In this document: positions 60,901 through 64,000 of the stretch, piece by piece | Position numbering within the stretch: position 1 is the first letter of the stretch | Layout: every line of letters begins with the position of its first letter | Origin: Malachius bipustulatus | Lineage: Eukaryota; Arthropoda; Insecta; Coleoptera; Melyridae | DNA: 64,000 nucleotides | NCBI GenBank assembly: GCA_910589415.1 | Contig: OU342635.1 | Location: forward strand, 10,974,001 to 11,038,000 | Direction of reading: 5' to 3' | Translations under genes and position numbers: made by a program | Notes under the pieces: generated by a model | The model's input: only the letters and a program-made list of their open reading frames with translations | Database searches by the model: none | What the model was told of the DNA's origin: nothing

Positions 60901-63900
60901 ATGAACGTATGTCCGCAAGGGCTTCAATTTTTTTCTACAGGGTGTTGAATTTTTGTTTGTTCAAGAGTTACTTTTTATTATCTATGGAAGTAATTTACAT
61001 ATTTTTCTCAAATTTGGCATGTCTTCATAGGATATAAGACCACATATTTTAATTAGAAAAGTTTTTCTATTGCTCCACCAGTGGCGTCCCTACAAACATG
61101 TCCTCTGACATTTTTTCAAAAAAATTGGTGCGCCACTGACATTCAGCCATACGGATATTTTTTCTGATTAGTTTGATCAATTCCACATGAAAACGGTCTC
61201 TTGCGTTTATTGGGACGCACTATTCTGACCAAAACAATTAAATGAAAATTATATTAATTTAACAAAATTAGCGAATTAATAATATTTATTTTATTTTGAA
61301 AACAGAAAATATCAGAGTGGATCAATAGAAAAATTTTCTAATTAAAATATGTGGTTTTATAGTCCATTGACATGCTAAAATTGAAAAGAAAATATACCTA
61401 AACCATTTTCGGAGACGGAGATAACTCTTAACGAATAACGAATAATAACTCTTAAAAAAAACTCAACACCCTGTAGAAAAAAAAATTATGTCGTTGTGGA
61501 CATTACGTTCATATTAACTTTTTTTCATAAAATGACCCGAGGTATCACATCCTGAAGTTTTAGCATGCTATTAAGAAACACCCTGTATAAGTTAACATTG
61601 CAATAAAATTCTCACCAAGATATCATTTGCAATTTTTCGATATATTTTCTCCTGATAAAGGGTGCTGTAAAATCCAATTCCGTCGTAATTTAATTTTATC
61701 CATCTCGATTTTTTTGCAGGGATAATAACTGTAAAATAACTAATATTAAAATAATTCAATAAAAAAACATGTAGGGTTATTATACACAATTATGTAATCT
61801 ACAGAGTAGTAAAAATAATAAATAAATTTTAAAAATTAATGTAAATAATGAACAAAAAACTAAACTTTACTCGCCTTTATCCATATCTTTGTCAAACCAT
61901 ATAAGTTTGGGATCAGAATCACCATTCATGTAGTATCGTATCGGTATGGTCCATTTTTGACTACAAAATGGTGATAATTAAATCTTACTTAGCTTAATTA
62001 AACTAATACAGGGTGATCCCGAAATGGCGGACACGGACAACACCACAGCATCCATTGTGGATTAAGGATTCTAAGTTTTATTTACTGTTTTCTCCAGTAT
62101 GGCTCCCTTAAGAAGATATGACCACTTTTGTGGAAAAAAAGTCACAACAGTGCACTACCCTTCTTAAGGCAGAAAAATAATGTTTAGGTCTTAATAATAC
62201 CCAGATAGATATTACCATGGAAACATATGAAATGGAAAGTTCAACAATGTTCAAAACAATAATCGTTGCGGGGAAACATATCCGATAATATTATTCAAAA
62301 TCTATTTTAGTTGCATTGTTAAACTCGAATTTGAACAACGATGCCACATTGAAAAATTTTGTCGAACTCAGGGAATAGGTAAACTTTGAATGCCTGTAAT
62401 TCCGTTCCCGATAATAATAAAAATAAAAAGCAAACGCTATCGTAATAGTTATGTCAAATCATGTGCTTTGCCAGTGGAGGTTGTTTAAATTTGACTGTCG
62501 TTTTGATTTAAAATTTAGAAAAAGGACACCCTGTATCTCGGTAACGCGAAGGCGAGGAAACAATTTTTGTTTTAAATTTACAGTCTTTCTGAACATCCTC
62601 TACAACACCCTGTATACCGTGTCCACCATTTCGGGATAACCCTGTATATTTATAAAACAAGCGATAATTGATAAACATGGCACCGCAATAGTATTAAGAG
62701 GTAAAGTGAATAAGACTTAGAGTAAGATTGATTTATAGTCAACCACTTCATTTCAGTTGAATTTCAATAAATGTTAAACACCATAAGTAACACCTTCCAA
62801 GCAGGACTAAAAAAATACGAAGCACGACAAAACTAGTCAAATAAAAATGTATCACTATATAAGAAACAATAAGAGCTTGAAACTTGACCAACTTTTTTTA
62901 TTTTTTTCACTTACTTATTGAGATTCTTGTCTGTAGCATTTCCTTTTGATGGAAACGGTCTCTGCGTTAATATATAAACATTCTTCGTTTCATCAAACTT
63001 AACATCAACAAGGGGAAAGTTTTTTTGGAATAACCAGGTAACCAGGAAATATCTTATGTTTATGTCTTGAGCCACTTCTTCGAATGATCTAATCATGTCG
63101 TCCGTGCAAGCTGAAGAATATGCAAACTTGTTTAGATAAATTTTGAGCGCTTTTTGGAATTTTTCTTCACCGATGGCGTCTTCGAGCATCCCCAATACGC
63201 TGGCACCCTAAAATTACTCGAAACATTCTCGATTACATTAATTGCATGATTTCCTTACAGAAGTATCTCATTTATGTTAACACCGCTCAAAAGGATATAT
63301 TTTCGTAAATATTCGATCTAAATAAGAGAATAGAATTTTTTTTCATGAATCACGTGTGAATTGTATCTTACAATAATTGGAAAATTCAAAATAACTAGGT
63401 ATAGTAGGATTAACTTTAAAAAGTCAGATGTGACGTTACACTAACCGTCCGAATTAATATTCTTAATTTCACCAGAAAATGTCAAACAGTTAATTGTCAA
63501 GTTGTGAACGAGCGTAAATTATTATTAGAAATCATTCAAACAATGAATTGAACCGCTTACGTCAGTTTGAGAGCCACTGACAACTACATAAAATTTATTC
63601 ACGTAATGACATTCTATCCTCTGTGTTGTGCATTTAATTCTCATTCAAAACCAATGTTGACGTATACTTATTTATGCGGGATGGAGTGTTTAGACAAACT
63701 GGACGGTTACTATAAAAACCACGTATATGAAACAAAATAAATCGAACTATCAGAAGGATGTGTATTCTTAATCGATACGTATGACTTTTTAGACTTTATT
63801 GGACTATAGGTATATTGTTGTTAGTTACGAAAATAATTGGATTAATTAAAAATTAATTTAAATTAATTATTTACTTTGTTGTACACAATTGGACTAAACT

Positions 63901-64000
63901 TCTTTCCGATGTCTGCAAGTGCATAAACTTGATGCGAGATAGGTGTTGAACTTTCCATAATATCCATAGCATAAGTTTGCGGGATCTTATCCAGGAACTG
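57993..64000 (-). CDS. Secreted M1 aminopeptidase C (APN-like), 5' part beyond window
   Basis: Exons visible: (64000)-63875, 63207-62915, 61960-61875, 61728-61616, 59579-59358, 58332-58284, 58222-57993, in frame from the window edge to the stop. The catalytic Tyr is in VYNKGAS, bridging the first two exons; the zinc-site exons lie outside. QKWTIPIRYY, WIKLNYDGIG and the terminal Cys-x-x-Trp-x-Glu-x-Asn pattern align with A and B. Exon lengths 86, 113 and 49 equal those of A, and the 3' half is nearer to A in layout. The intron after 61875 has a GC donor (G|GCGAGT), needed to keep the frame that A and B keep with GT donors. The C-terminus is hydrophilic, with no GPI signal. The intron 59580-61615 is filled by two foldback elements. 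Confidence 0.85.
58754..59262. mobile_element. TTTTCATTCTCCCCTT inverted-repeat element (possible)
   Basis: CTTTTCATTCTCCCCTT near 58754 is mirrored by AAAGGGGAGAATGAAAAAA near 59243. Outside and inside the ends, TACGAAAGT-type blocks and a palindromic CCGAGGCGAAGCG and TAGCCGAGGGTAT stretch (58665-58700) are also inverted. Boundaries are uncertain. In an aminopeptidase C intron. Confidence 0.45.
58988..59060. repeat. Perfect short hairpin, ~30-bp stem
   Basis: AAATTCCAGTAAATCTTTCT, then GG, A and ACATACAA, faces TTGTATGT and ACCAGAAAGATTTACTGGAATT around a loop of about 9 bases. Size and pairing resemble a small-RNA precursor, but a tiny MITE is equally likely. Confidence 0.65.
59838..60809. 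mobile_element. CAGGGTG foldback element, 972 bp
   Basis: The left end CAGGGTGTTACTGATTACTG is mirrored by CAGTAACACCCG (one T lost), TA on both sides. The arms carry GATACAGGGTGTTAAAGTTC, GACAGCTGTTGTACTAAT and AACAAAACGAGGTATC-type blocks in opposite orientations, meeting near 60330. Confidence 0.88.
60828..61585. mobile_element. CAGGGTG foldback element, 758 bp
   Basis: Ends CAGGGTGTTTCTTAATAACA and GCTATTAAGAAACACCCTG, TA on both sides. It starts 18 bp after the previous element and ends 31 bp before the aminopeptidase C exon 61616-61728. The arms are paired through AAACTTCAGGATGTGAT-type and CTACAGGGTGTTGA blocks. Confidence 0.88.
62009..62644. mobile_element. CAGGGTG element, 636 bp
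   Basis: Ends CAGGGTGATCCCGAAATGG and CCATTTCGGGATAACCCTG; TA on both sides. Only the outer 25-30 bp are clearly inverted; internal CACCCTGTAT motifs occur near 62528 and 62606. In the aminopeptidase C intron 61961-62914. Confidence 0.82.

Overview
The window is nuclear DNA of an animal, almost certainly an insect. It is AT-rich, its genes are split by GT-AG introns, and the intergenic DNA is crowded with short inverted-repeat elements. Secreted M1 aminopeptidases in a cluster and a DUF1091-like secreted protein also point to an arthropod; a beetle is my guess for the order, not something the sequence proves. No bacterial, viral or organellar segment was seen.

Region 1 (1 to 20 kb) carries three conserved housekeeping genes: a cystinosin orthologue (+, lacking only its first coding exon), the TOR-complex WD40 subunit LST8 (+, five exons, complete), and the clathrin adaptor GGA (-, seven coding exons, complete VHS-GAT-hinge-ear). 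All three act on or feed the lysosome. The large cystinosin intron is almost wholly a 5.8 kb foldback element, and the last GGA intron is a 1.1 kb array of heat-shock-element-like units.

Region 2 (20 to 40 kb) holds a 155-bp satellite, several foldback transposons and one nine-exon kelch-repeat gene (+, 773 codons) with a long disordered C-terminal exon.

Region 3 (39.5 to 64 kb) is an expanded family of secreted proteins: a small DUF1091-like protein (-), and three M1 zinc aminopeptidase paralogues (A +, B -, C -, the last cut by the window edge). The three share exon boundaries and exon lengths, so they arose by duplication. All retain the visible catalytic residues; none has a GPI-anchor tail.

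The most distinctive theme is a set of palindromic elements bounded by CAGGGTG...CACCCTG with TA flanks. They range from 149 bp to 5.8 kb and include a Drosophila-FB-like giant whose arms are tandem arrays. A second theme is elements ending in CCCAGA-type repeats and filled with GACGTC-rich minisatellite. All gene models here were spliced by eye, with reading frame checked across every junction; no alignment or database search was run.
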